Below, piece by piece: positions 33,470 through 44,932 of a stretch of DNA of 64,000 bases. Positions within the stretch are counted from its first letter, which is position 1. Each line of letters opens with the position of its first letter. Source of the stretch: Artocarpus heterophyllus. Lineage: Eukaryota; Streptophyta; Magnoliopsida; Rosales; Moraceae. A program made the translations under genes and the position numbers. Under the pieces are notes generated by a model that worked only from the letters and a program-made list of their open reading frames with translations, searched no databases and was not told where the DNA came from. The DNA lies in the NCBI GenBank assembly GCA_025403435.1, contig CM046332.1, positions 1,161,530 through 1,225,529 of the forward strand, given 5' to 3'.

Positions 33470-35462
33470 TGTTGGGTTTGGTGCCCTAAAAGCTGTGACA
33501 TTGTACATATTGTTAATAAATAAATAAAATGACATTTATTATTATTTTGGTTGATTATATGTATTATGAATACATTTATAAACATCAAGAAAATTCCATG
33601 ATTATTTATGTGACTATAAATTTAGCATATAAGTGTTATTTGCTTGGGGATAAAATTTATAGATAATAATCTAAATAGTCCGTAATAATTAATTAAAGTT
33701 TGGGATCTTTAATTAAAAATTACAAGTACGGTCCAATCTCATCTAAAATGAAATAGTCATTATCCGGACTATTAATGTAGAGATATTGGGTTGGAGGTAC
33801 TTTATATAATGAGATTATATAGGACTGGACCAGATAAATTATGAATCTCTAATAATCATCCGTTACAAATAGAGTATTCAAATTTATCACTATGATGATC
33901 ATATATTTGACAGTCTTAATCCTGAGTATTTATTAGACTCCTATTTATTACATTATGTTTTTTGACTTGCATGGTAAGATTTGTCTAAGCACAGATTGTA
34001 ACTTAGCATCTTGGAAACATAAAGTAATAAATGGCTGGGAATAATATTATACAGATATGGAATCCATTCCTTCCCTATGGAAGTTAGAAAAATAGTTCTC
34101 TTGAGTGATAATTCAAGGTTTGAACAATAGAGCGCTCGTTCATAATAAGATTATGAATTAATTGTTCATTAGAGAATTATTGGAACTCAAGGATAAAGAG
34201 GTAATAAGAGAGGTAAACGGAAATTGAACCTAGCTCTTATTATGAACTATTTATGGAGGACTGACTTATATGTAATGATTATATCAATGGACTACTCGTT
34301 AATTTTCTTTGAGTAATTTCACTATAATCTCAAGAGTTCAGTTTCAGTTTTTTAGTGGAGTAACACTGAAACTAATAAATTTGACACATTAATTAAAGAG
34401 TTTAATTAAATGTCAAATTTATTGGAGCTTGGGTTATAGGTCTATAGGTCCCCAATACCACCTCTGTAACACTATATTGGATTTTGCATAGAATGAATTA
34501 TACATGTTTAATTTAGAATTTTTAAATTCTGAATTAATTTTTCACACTTGAATTATTAACGTGACACAGAAAAATGTTTTCTGTGACACATAATGTAATG
34601 TGATAAATGTTGTCACATTTAACTGAGCATTAGTTAATTAACTGATAATTGTTAAAATCTATTCTTAAATAAATATGATTTATTTTTGAATTTAGATTTG
34701 GATATATATATATATATATATGGTTTTGAACCAAATCTTTTTATATATATATATAAGATTTTATAATATATTAATATATATATATATATTAATATATTAT
34801 TATAATTTAAAAAAAAAAAAAAGGGGAAAGCCGTGAATGAGATTCACGCTTCCCCCAACACACACACATATATATATACATATGTGAAGACCGAATCACA
34901 GGTTGTGATTCGGTCAAAGAAAAAAAAAAAAAGGGGAAAGTTTTTTTTTATATATGTGCATATGTGTGTGAAGTGTTGACCGAATAAGGATTCGGGTAAC
35001 AAGAAGTGAAACGGAAAAGAAAAGAAGAAAAAGGAAAGGAAAAGAAAAGGGAAAGAAAAATGACTAATGGCTCAGTTATAAAAAGGAAGAGATAACAGTT
35101 ATCTTAGTAATTTTTTTCATATAATTTTTAGAGAGAAAAACTGAGAGTTCTTCTCTAAAGAAAAAGTTCTGCTATCTCATGTGTTGAGTACATAGCAGAT
35201 TCAGAAAAGTGTGAGGATAATTCATTCTTGCAGTTTGACGCCCACTCGTCTTTCCATTGGTGTGGAGGCCTGGTTTGGAAGATCGTGGTGTCAAAGAGGA
35301 AAGCTAGGAAACCCTGATAGTCTTCAAAAGGTTAGTAAAAAATTCCTAAAGCTTTCTGTAATTAAAATTATATATCTATTCCCAATAAAACAAAGTTTTC
35401 AGAAAATTTTTGTTTGTCAACGATCCGTTCCTTCCGCTGCATTTCATGCTTTAATTCCAACA
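33470..35462 (+). repeat. 3' LTR of copia-1
   Basis: Near-identical to the 5' LTR. The 12-bp hairpin is at 34889-34915. Differences seen by eye are single substitutions (for example GGTCTAATC against GGTCCAATC, GACTGAATA against GACCGAATA) and small indels in simple repeats. Confidence 0.95.
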
Positions 35463-35865
35463 CTGGCGATGTCCGCTGGTGGCATGAGGGGCTGGGGTAG
35501 TTGAGATTAGCTGGTGTGCCGTCAAGGGTCAGGATTGGGCCGTTGGGGGCTTGTCGTCTCATGAGCATTGCCAGCGTCTTGGTCTCACTGGAGTAGAGGA
35601 AGAAGAAGAGGAATCTTCGTCTTTGTATTATTGATAATAATTAACTATCAATATATTCATAATTAGCTTTTTAGAAAACCAAATTTGGGGTTTTATTTAT
35701 ATTAATAAAATTTTTTTAAAAATATTTGTGTTAAAAAATATACCATCATATCTAACTAAACAAAATTTAAAAAATAGTCTTTGTATATTTCTCAAAACAT
35801 TTTCATTTTCAGATTTTTTCAAAAACGAAAACTAAAACGAAAACACTATCAAACGAAAAAATATT

Positions 35866-36444
35866 TTCAAAGTTTATACGATAAATTTAGAGAAATATTA
35901 TACTCTAGAGGTACAATTGAGAATTGATAGTTTACGAAAAATTGTGAAATTTACCAAACTTTTAATCGAGAATTGTTTTTTCTTTTTCTAATTCAGTGTG
36001 TGTGTGTGTGTGGAACATTATTTCAATCTTGACCATAGCAAGAGAAGGATTGCAAGATAAATGACAGATGAAGCCGGTGCGAGTAATTATGGCATTCATT
36101 ACTTTTGTTTTTGTTGTTCTTGTCAGCATTTCATTGCAGTTAATTTCTGATGTTATATTTTATGGACCATGTTAACATATTATATAAGGTACATTAGATC
36201 TGAAGGAATTTTGAGGAAAACAAATACTTATTAGAGTGGTTGATATATGTATCTTTTCAAGTTTTCAATTACATTTCGCGGTTTTGATTTAATTTCTTAC
36301 GAAGCTTCTATTAGTATTTCTTGCTGCCTAAGATATCATAATATCATTTTTGAATCTTCAATCAAAGTACCAGAACTTGTTCATCTTCAGAAACCACGAG
36401 TTTTTCAACCATGCATTATTTTGTACATGTCGTCACTGTTATTT
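35866..36444. other. Intergenic spacer
   Basis: A (TG)n run at about 35996-36012. No gene supported; a 69-codon frame at 36247 has no recognisable domain. Confidence 0.3.
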
Positions 36445-36449
36445 AGAAT

Positions 36450-37133
36450 TGTTTGAGAAATTCGGATCACCAAATCTCTTAGGATTCTCTGTAGAATATC
36501 AAACAACAATATACAAATTAAAAAAAAAAATACAACACAAAAATTTACGTAGAAAACTCCTAAATCAGAGAAAAACCACGGTTGTTGTCAGAGATAATCA
36601 GAGAAAAATTCACTATAATGAAAAATTGTTACAACCGTACTCTCAGTAATTTTCCACATACCCAAAAATTCAATTACACTTAAAAAAATTGCTTACTTAA
36701 TTTTCTTTTTATGGGATTAGATACATGATCCCAAGAAAACACTTCTTACCAAGGCATTACTTGTACCCATATTGAGGAGCCAAATACCCCCACAATATTC
36801 TACATGCTTAAGAGATTTTCTCTTCTCCTTGATATGCTAAATAACTAAAGGGGATGGGGTATTTATAGTTTCCAATCCTTCTCCCCTTCCTTCTAGCATT
36901 CACATTGATAACCCACCATCCTTAACGTTCACACCGGTAGTACATCTTTCTTGACATTTATATTGGTAGCATATCGTTCTTAACGTTCACACTGATAACA
37001 CACCATTCTTGATGTTTACACTAGTAGCACATCATTCTTAACGTTCACATTAATAACACGCCGTTTTTGATGTTTATATTGGTACCTACCATTTTTACCA
37101 TTTATTTTTAACCAACTTCAACAAGAATAACAC
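36450..37133 (-). mobile_element. Solo LTR of a copia-type retrotransposon (minus orientation), 684 bp
   Basis: Perfect 5-bp TSD AGAAT (36445-36449 and 37134-37138) around a TG...CA unit. On the minus strand it runs TGTTGAAGTTGG ... CTCAAACA. A minus-strand TATA box (CTATAAATACC, at 36859-36869) is followed by a leader with CTGACAACAACCGTGG and GGAGTTTTCTACGTAAATT, blocks typical of copia R/U5. No PBS or coding sequence adjoins, so it is a solo LTR from LTR-LTR recombination. Confidence 0.85.
36899..37100 (-). repeat. U3 minisatellite in the solo LTR, about 29-bp units, about seven copies
   Basis: Seven units of 28-30 bp on the plus strand, alternating (C/T)TTAACGTTCACA- and CTTGA(T/C)GTTTACA-type junctions followed by NNGGTAGCACATCATT-like cores; equivalently 3.5 units of about 59 bp. 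The array ends about 30 bp upstream of the LTR's TATA box. Tandem U3 repeats act as enhancers in some plant copia elements (for example the tobacco Tnt1 BII boxes); that role here is inferred. Confidence 0.7.
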
Positions 37134-37138
37134 CAGCA

Positions 37139-37711
37139 ATTGAAGCTGTTCCAAAATTCTCTTTAATAAGTCCCCACTCATCACATGGTACTCTAAAAAA
37201 AACAAAATAAAAGAACGCTTTTATTGAATATCAATTTAAATACAATTTTAAAACAAAATAAATTTGTACCAAGTCCTTCGGGCCATTCCTATGTGATTCC
37301 TCTGTAATCTTTTGGTCCGTTTCTCTCCTAGATTACAGAAAGCCTTTGATTAGACTTGAAAATCCCTAGGAACTTGTGAGTTTAATTAAATATCGACCAC
37401 TCCAAGAAAACAATTAAATCAAATAATTGGTGACAAGTTAGTACAAAACTCTATCTAATCTAGGTTAAACCCTCAAAAAAAAAAAAAAAAAAATATAAGA
37501 GAAGATAAGATAAGAAGAGAAAATTTGAAAATTTATCTTCTTAACTTACCTTTTCATTTTATGTTATTTTCTTTGAACTATACTCCTTTTAAGCTGATCT
37601 ATATGAGAGAAGTTAAGGGCTTGGATCATTTGGATCATATAGTGCTTAAGAAATGAATAAATCTTTATTTTATACCCCACGAATGAGAGTTCAAATCAGC
37701 TCTCTGAATTT
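37139..37711. other. Intergenic spacer
   Basis: Poly-A at 37475-37492. No supported gene. Confidence 0.3.
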
Positions 37712-37855
37712 TACCGACTGTTTGGCTATGTATTGGGAACCATGGTTTCCATCACAAACTCAGTTATAAAATAGTATAAAGCTCTTACATGCTACAGTGA
37801 AAGTGGTTCTAACCAACGGTTCCCACCACCCTTCCAAACACCCCCTTATCGCAAA
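37712..37855 (+). mobile_element. MITE-like family B, copy 3
   Basis: CTGTTTGGCTATGTATTGGG ... CAAACTCAGTTATAAAATAG ... GCTCTTACATGCTACAGTGA ... AACCAACGGTTCCCACCACC ... CCAAACACCC. GTTTGG / CCAAAC terminal inversion. Confidence 0.6.
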
Positions 37856-37977
37856 TAGTTTCTTTAATCAATCACATTCTATCATATATTGTTAAAATAA
37901 TCAACATAAAAACATTAATTACAAAAATATTTTAAATTTTTAAATGATGTGATATTATATGATTTGTTAAATACTAT

Positions 37978-38148
37978 GTTAAGAGAGTGTTTAGCTAAGG
38001 GTGGTTCACACCATAAACTCAGTTATGAACAGTGTAAAGCTTTCACATGCTACAGTAAAAAGAGAAAAAGTTACCACAATATAAAGCTCTCACATGCTAT
38101 AGTAAAAACAGTTCCCACCAATGATTCCACCAGTAGCCAAACAAAAAA
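37978..38148 (+). mobile_element. MITE-like family B, copy 4
   Basis: GTGTTTAGCTAAGGGTGGTT ... TAAACTCAGTTATGAACAGT ... GCTTTCACATGCTACAGTAA ... AAAGCTCTCACATGCTATAG ... GTTCCCACCAATGATTCC ... TAGCCAAACA. Carries the core twice. Confidence 0.6.
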
Positions 38149-38262
38149 TAAAGATTGAACTTGTAATTTCAATACGGAACGTGAGGACATTCTTCTAGAT
38201 ATTCTACAAAGAATGCCTCTAAAATCCCATATCTACCCCGAAAAACTTACAATAGAGAAGAT

Positions 38263-38304
<42 letters not shown>

Positions 38305-39574
38305 TGTATCTCACTTCAATCTTCTTGAGAAATAACTTATCAGTTTTAATTTATTTATTATAATAGATTGTTTGCAACCAGTCTCACATTTTCTCTGTAG
38401 CATCTGCAGTTATGATGTTTCATTTGGTTGAATGAAAATACTGCATTTATTGAATTCAAACAAGAATAAAGAAGAGCCCATGTGTGCCTTGTTTGATGGG
38501 CATGCCAGGATCCACAAAAGTTTCCACTTCCATGCACATTTAAGAGGGCTTCTTATTATATGCACAATAACAATAATGTGAGAGACATAAAAAAGGACAT
38601 GTATCCGTCTCATTGCATAAAGGAAATGCAACAATATTCGCTATTTGTTTTGCACTTTATTATTTCTTTGGGGACAGAAAAAACACAACACGACATTGCA
38701 TGTGAAATGACCTAGTTGTCCCAATTCCTCTTCGTTATGATCATTCCAATCGGACCCTATATCGAGGACAAATTTGGAAGTGGGAAGTTTTCTTGCCTGT
38801 TTGAGAACACAGTTGGAACAATACTTTGTAATTATAATTAAAACTGTTACATTATTTTCTTTCACAAAATTTGAATCGAAAGTTGGTTAAATATATAATA
38901 TAATTTTGACTGCGTTTCTAACCAATTCTTTTTTTATTAAAAAAAAAAAGACAAAGCAAAAAGGGTTGGCCCAAACATCAGTATGGCCCTATGTAAATAA
39001 TGGCACTTAATAAGTTTATGGAAGGTATTCTGATAAAATGATTGGACAAAGAGGATAAGATGAGCAGATGTGGATGACTGCATAACAAGGAACCTAAACA
39101 GAGATTGCTTAGAACTGAGGAAGCAAAGCAAAGGCCAGTCCATGTTCTTTTCATGTGAGTAATGTCCCCCTTCCCATGTGCATTTATTTTAATGTCTACC
39201 TTTCCAGCCTCTTTTAGTGGCTACCATTTCTCAACCCAATTTTGCTTGGCTCTTGTGCACTTTTTTGCCCTTGAGGTACTAAGAATTTGTCCTTGAAGAA
39301 TGTATCGCTTTTTCTCCCTTACTTTTGCAAATTATTTGGGTTAAAATATGATTCATGTATGATGATGAAAATTCACGGTCCAGTCTAATCAAATAGAGAG
39401 CTTTTATAGCAGTACACACATTTTTATTCTAAATATTAACTGTTGGATTAACTTTTTAATAGTTCGATATGCGAGTATTCATGGTAAAAATTTATGGCAT
39501 GTAATGTAAAATTGCCGTCAGTCATTGTAGTCAATGGTTAAACATGCCTACCAACAAAGCAAAATGCATATCCA
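38149..39574. other. Intergenic spacer with (CA)n(TA)n microsatellite
   Basis: A CA run passing into a TA run at about 38263-38305. The stretch 38400-39250 has more balanced composition, but its frames (up to 74 codons, both strands) match no family I recognise. Confidence 0.35.
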
Positions 39575-39700
39575 GGATATATAACTGTTTTTACTATAAC
39601 ATGTAAGAGTTTTATATTGTAGCGATTTTTTTTAATTGTTATTATAAGATGCAAGAGTTTCACACTGTTTATAACCAAAAAAACCGACCTGCCAAAATAT
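39575..39700 (-). mobile_element. MITE-like family B, copy 5 (inverted)
   Basis: ACTGTTTTTACTATAACATG, TAAGAGTTTTATATTGTAGC and GCAAGAGTTTCACACTGTTT are the reverse complements of the family core blocks. Confidence 0.5.
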
Positions 39701-40534
39701 ACACATTTTGAAAGAAGTGGTAGATGAAAAGAAGCGAAAAGAAACAGGGCTCCCAAGAATCACTACAATCCAATCCCGTGATCATGGACATTTCAAATCG
39801 TTTCTCAAGGTTAAAAAAAAAAAAAAAAAAAAACCAAAACAAAAAAGATCACGTGCGTTTGTGAGAGGAGTGCAGTGGGGGCTATGATCTATACTGCATT
39901 AGCATTAGCTAATGAGATGTACAGGTGCAAGTATGAGTTGCCTGGCCCATGCAGGCTTAGGGTGCTATTCAAGCTGCTTCGTGAGCGAAACATTGAGTCC
40001 CCCCTAGACCTTAAAGTCTGATGCGGGAATTGCAGAATGGATCGGACTGTATAATTTACACCATACCTAAGTCCTATGACTAGGATCGGGCCAAATGTGG
40101 GGCCCAAAGTTTGGGTAATGGACTAGTTCATTTGACCCGCCTCGTATTTATATAAAAGATTAAAAAAATTATATATTATGTCACATTTAACAAGTTGTAT
40201 TTATTTACACACTCTTAAAAGTCTATATTATGCTATCATTTATATTATATATTAAGTTAAGTTATGTCACATATTTATATATGAATGACGTTTATAAAAA
40301 AATAAATATTAAAAAATTTTATTTATTGAAATTCCTTTGCTAGATACAATGATAAACCCGAATCACGATAATTTATATCTAGGGGAGCGTGTCTAATAAT
40401 TCTAGTGCGAGAGTTACCATACTAAAGACTGCCTACAAATCTCAGGTTCTATACTTACTATCTTACAGCCACCTGAATGTGATTTTGGAAAATTCTTTTG
40501 GATTGATTTTTTAAACAAAGAGGAAAACCAACTA
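39701..40534. other. Intergenic spacer
   Basis: Poly-A at 39812-39832. The GC-richer 39880-40140 stretch gives no supported frame. Confidence 0.3.
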
Positions 40535-40705
40535 AGTGGCTATTTGGCTGAGTTCCCACCATAAATTTAGTTATAAATAGTGTAAAATTTTCACATGCTA
40601 CAATAACATATAAAAAGTTGCTACAGTGTAAAGCTCTCACATGCTACAGTAAAAGTAATTCTAACCAATGGTTCCCACCACCATTTCAAACACCTTATAA
40701 GAATC
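40535..40705 (+). mobile_element. MITE-like family B, copy 6
   Basis: GTGGCTATTTGGCTGAGTTC ... TAAATTTAGTTATAAATAGT ... TGTAAAGCTCTCACATGCTA ... CAATGGTTCCCACCACCATT ... TCAAACACCTTATAAG. Very close to copy 4. Confidence 0.6.
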
Positions 40706-40824
40706 ACCATAACAATCGCCTCCTCGAAGATGGGTCTCACGCCTCGCCCAAAAAAAGAGTTGCACTCGTGAGACCCACACATGGCAACCCCCCCATCTAC
40801 CATTGTGTGTGTATTCATTTCAAA

Positions 40825-41075
40825 ATTGTTGAGAGTTCGTTTTGAAAATATTTTTGTATGTTTTTTAAGATAAAAATTTCAAAAACATTTTTAGCATAAT
40901 TTCTTAAAGATTATTATTTTCTAAAACAAAATCATTTTCACATATTTTAAAAACACTACTAAACGAAATAAATTTTGCTACGGCATAAAGTTTTCACATG
41001 TTATAAGAAAAAACAAAAATTTACTATAGTGTAAAACTCTCACATGCTATAATGTTTAAGTTCCAACTTAAAATT
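40825..41075. mobile_element. MITE-like family C copy with adjoining family B fragment
   Basis: 40825-40970: GAGTTCGTTTTGAAAATATT at the left and AAAAACACTACTAAACGAAA at the right form a loose inversion, as in the 18430 copy. 40975-41075 then carries the family B blocks TAAAGTTTTCACATGTTATA and TGTAAAACTCTCACATGCTA. Confidence 0.45.
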
Positions 41076-42556
41076 CTAATTTACATGTTTCTCAAACTAA
41101 CTCTTAAACTGTTCACAAGTCACGTTAAAAGTTTGAAGCCTTGCTTATTAAAATTCAAAAGAAAGGGGGAAAAAGAAAGGATGTAGCGCATGTGTTTGAC
41201 CAATCCTTTTTATGTCTGGCGAGTAGCGAATTAATTTCCTGTCCATCAGACTGTGCAACTTTGACATGCAATGTTCATCCAATCATTTGTATTCTATTTT
41301 TCTAGTGTAGTGTATGAATTGATATAACATTGAATTATCTTGCACTACAATATTTTTTTGGAGAATTTTTAATACTTAATATAATATCATTGAATTATCT
41401 TATGCTACAAATTCTTTTGGAAGAATTTTTAATACTTAATGTTTAAAAAGTAGAGCTTTTATTTTTCTTTTATTATGTAAAAGTAGAAATATTACACTTT
41501 GACTTCACCTTAAGGTGTATAATTCAAATCCCCAACCATAAGATTTTTTTTTTTTCAACTTTTATTTTAAATAGAAGTGGAACAATATTGATCCCAAACA
41601 CTGACAAAGGGCGATAAAAATATTAAGCAGAAGTGCGAACATGCCCCTCCATCTTTAAAATTTAAAGATTTACCATAAGAATTTTCAACAAGTTTATATA
41701 CCCCAATTTTGTAAAATAAATTTTAATTGTATCCTTGTTGAACAATTGAAAAATATTGTTGATTTATACCCCATTTAATGACCAAGAAAATTATAATTAC
41801 GCCCCATAATAAAAAATATAGCTCATATATCTATTCAATACAATAGCATATATGTTTTTTTTTTTTTCAATAGTGTTCCTAACTCAAAAAAGTTTCTGGT
41901 TCAGTCAGTGATCCCAAATAAATCTTTTTTGGATATATTCAATACAATAATCAAACTTGGAAATGTCTTGAAGCACACCGTGGTAATTGGTACATCATTT
42001 ATATTAATTACAATCTAAGCTAATAATTGAATAGTTAAACTCAACAAAACAGATTCATATTGTTGTCCTCACACACACTCTGTCACACGGTTGAGGCTTT
42101 CTGCCCAAATACTACACCCATAAGCTTTGAATTAATTTTCATCCTCAAAAGAATTATTGTAAAAATGCCATTTCAAGTACACATTTAGAAAACTAAAATT
42201 AATGTCCCTAATATTATGGTATAAAAAACATAAAAAAATCATCCTTGGTGACGAAGATCTCTCCCACATGGTAGAAATCTTAAAAAGATCGCCATTACAT
42301 GAGATGGGGAGATCTCTAGCAAGATCTATGGCGCTTGGATGAGATCTCTCACCCTCTTCGATCACCCAAGAGAGATACCTAGCAACCGGCATTTTGGATG
42401 CGGGGTTCTCCATGACGGCCGGGTTAGGGCCAAGTAGATCATACACAAGCAATGTGCATGCATATGTTTAACATTCAATACGTTATAGCTCTCAAGCGCA
42501 TGAGTAATTATATCACCCATCTTTTTTTTTTCTTTTTTTTCTTTTTTTCTGTTCAT
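41076..42556. other. Intergenic spacer with a 60-bp tandem duplication
   Basis: 41328-41387 is repeated at 41388-41440 (CATTGAATTATCTT ... GAATTTTTAATACTTAAT), roughly 85% identical. A balanced-composition block at 42235-42440 includes GAGATCT three times; its 106-codon minus frame is not recognised. Confidence 0.4.
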
Positions 42557-44927
42557 TGTAATACCTGTTATTTTAAGTGGATCTTAATTGTGTTAAATTT
42601 AATTATTAGTGTACTAATTAGAATTTGTAAAATTTTATTTTTTTTCACAAATTCATCTCATTTTATTTATTTTACTTATTTTTATTTTTTTCAAAATTTT
42701 TCTACATTTATTTTGTAAAATTACTAAAATGTCTCTCACTATTCCTACTATTAACGAAAATGCCATTTCGCTCCTTCATTCTTCCCACTTCCTTAACCTG
42801 AGAAACCCACCTCCAGATATCCCTCACCATGTTTCCCTCCCAAAAAATCTCTCCATGCTCTCCTCGTAGCCCTCTCTCACTCTCCCTCTTTTTTTTTTTC
42901 TTTTTTTATTTCTTTTCCTTTCCTTCACGCTCCTCCAGCTTCCCCTGGTTCTTCTTTCTTCCCTTCTTCTTTTTTCTTCTTCCTTTGGTTCTTCTTTACT
43001 TTCCATTGTAGCCCATACACAAAAAAACCCAACAACCCAAACACCAAAACTCGTTCCCACTTCCTCCAAAAATCACAAAATTGACCTCACACTAACTCAT
43101 AGAGCAAGGAAGGAGGGATTTTCAAAATCAAACGTTTTGAGCTAAGTTTTGATATTAGATTTTCAAAACTTTAACTTTGATTTAAATTATGATTTAAATA
43201 TGAAAATTATTATAAATTAGTTTTTGACGATTGTGGAGGATTATGCATTGTTTTTGAGCTTAAACATGATTAGAAACTTGATTTTTGGATAAAAATGGAT
43301 GAATAACGATCCAGGGCATGCTGGAAAATTTTTCAGGTGCCGAACGATAGAATCAAAAATGACCAAACAAATAAAACGACAAGACTTGGAGGTCGTTTTT
43401 CCCTATAAAGTGAAAATGACTTGTTGTTTCGATGGAAAAATAAAAAAAGAAGGAAAATCTAAATTTTAGAGATTTTTTTTGATAATTTTTATTTCTGTTC
43501 TAGTTGTTTAAAATTGTATTCAAATTCTGCAAATTTTGTAGATTTGGTGAAAAATCAAAGTTTTAAATTATTTTACTTTTAAGTGATTTAAAAATTAAAT
43601 TATATGTTTTAAAAATCAATTTTAATGTAATTTAAACTAAATAAAAATTTGGTCTTAATTTCTAAATAAAAAATTGTACTCTAGAAATTAATGTCATATT
43701 TTGGAGCATATTAATAATAAGGCACACTAACAAAAGAAAATGACATAATTATGGAATTAGTATTTAAGTTCAGTTTATGATTTTATTTTATATAGCTAGG
43801 ATAATGGCGCATTTAGAGCATACGTTGTAAGAGTGGGCTAGAAGTTATAACTAGATTTATTTTCCAAAGAGGCAAGATCTTTTATGCATTCCTTAGTAGC
43901 CATGATTTAAACTATTTTTGGCCGTGAAAATAAATGATTCATGATAAAATGTGTTTAATTGCAAGCGGGTTTATGGGATTGAATTTTCTTAGTAGATGAT
44001 TTGAGAAAAGTATACATAAGTAAATATTCATAATTTGACATTATAGGAAAAACAGATGTTGAATAAGATTTAGACTTAAAATCATAAATTATGAGCATTG
44101 ACTGTTTGAAAACGCTGTTATAGAGTAGAAATAATTCTAGACAGTAGATGTGTGAAAAGAGAGTCTTAAAGGATAAGTTACGATAGTATAACCTTGGAGG
44201 CAGAACCCTAAACCTTGGTTGAGGCACTCTATGTGTGGGTGATTGATAGTCAAATGATATATGATATGTTCATATATATATATATATATATAATATAAAA
44301 AAGAATTGCAAAAGAAAATTTGTGATAAATCAACATTTAGAATTTCTTATGAATTTTAAATCTTTTATTCAAAAATTCAAATATTGATAAAAAAAAAATT
44401 CTATTAGGCATTTCGCTCATCTTTCTTATTATTTTTAACCCCATCTAGATGAAGTTAAGAACAACTTGGAGTAGGCCTAGGCCATAGCTGTCAAGCTTGT
44501 GTTGGACCTTGTATCGGATTGGCATTTTATCTTTTAACTTTTATTTGCATTTTAGTTGAAGGCATGTAATATAATCTAAACTTTTTGTCTTTGGTCTGTA
44601 ATATTTATTATCCTAGACTATGGTTTGATGTCTATCATGTGCATAATTATATGTGTGGGTTGTATGGAACTAATCTAATGCTATATCGCTATATCAAAAA
44701 ATAAACATTCCAAGGGCAAAATTATCATTTTACAAAAAGGCTCAAAATCATAATTAGACATTAAATGTGGAGACTTGGTTTGAAAGTTATTTAGACACCT
44801 TTATTAAGTAAATCACTGTTTTGAAGATGAAAGGAAAACAAGTTTAAATTTTGCTTAACTTTTACTTGAATTCAAATTATCTTTCAAACTAAGCCTCCAT
44901 GCCACTACCCGGTTTTTGGTCTTGACA
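42557..44927 (+). mobile_element. Probable Ty3/gypsy-type solo LTR, 2371 bp
   Basis: Begins TGTAATACCTGTTATTTTAA, the TGTAATACC start known from Tekay/Del-type plant LTRs, and ends GGTTTTTGGTCTTGACA. Flanks TTCAT (42552-42556) and GTCAT (44928-44932) form a 5-bp TSD with one mismatch. The interior has a CT-rich leader (about 42830-43000), AGAGCAAGGAAGGAGGGATT near 43103 and GGGCATGCTGGAAAATTTTT near 43315, blocks I associate with such LTRs from memory. No internal coding, so a solo LTR is inferred. Short ORFs over the CT-rich part are low-complexity shadows. Confidence 0.6.
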
Positions 44928-44932
44928 GTCAT

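Larger units (their letters stand above)
26276..35462 (+). mobile_element. copia-1: Ty1-copia LTR retrotransposon, 9187 bp, recent but coding-defective
   Basis: Perfect 5-bp TSD CTGGC (26271-26275 and 35463-35467). LTRs of 1994 bp (26276-28269) and 1993 bp (33470-35462), both TGTTGG...CCAACA, differ at about 10 positions by eye plus small indels in TA/A tracts. PBS immediately after the 5' LTR, polypurine tract immediately before the 3' LTR. Domain order gag, protease, integrase, RT, RNase H identifies Ty1-copia. The coding region carries a nonsense codon, at least three frameshifts, a zinc-knuckle substitution and loss of most of RNase H, so this copy cannot be autonomous. Confidence 0.95.
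25718..35865. mobile_element. Possible degenerate MULE-like element carrying a GC-rich core, split by copia-1
   Basis: With copia-1 (26276-35462) removed, a GC-rich core (about 25905-26275 plus 35463-35640) lies between two AT-rich arms that look inverted: the left arm begins near 25718 with CGTTTGCTTTTGTTTTTGAA, and the right arm ends near 35856 in CGAAAACACTATCAAACG. Long (about 150-200 bp) degenerate TIRs around a GC-rich insert suit a Mutator-like non-autonomous element with captured sequence. I could not find a 9-bp TSD, and the arms also resemble family C MITEs, so the call is tentative. Confidence 0.35.

Noticed and set aside
26276..35462. Reading copia-1 as host-domesticated gag-pol
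   Set aside because: Frames are broken and both LTRs, PBS, PPT and TSD are intact, as in an ordinary recent insertion.
36899..37100. CRISPR-like appearance of short regular repeats
   Set aside because: Units are contiguous without unique spacers, lie in a plant LTR, and vary unit to unit; it is a minisatellite. The same applies to 22754-22997.
42132..42452. 106-codon minus-strand frame
   Set aside because: No recognisable domain, ends in AT-rich sequence and lies next to transposon sequence; not supported as a gene.
42824..43069. 81-codon minus-strand frame rich in Lys/Arg/Glu
   Set aside because: It is the complement of the CT-rich leader of the gypsy-type LTR; low-complexity artefact.
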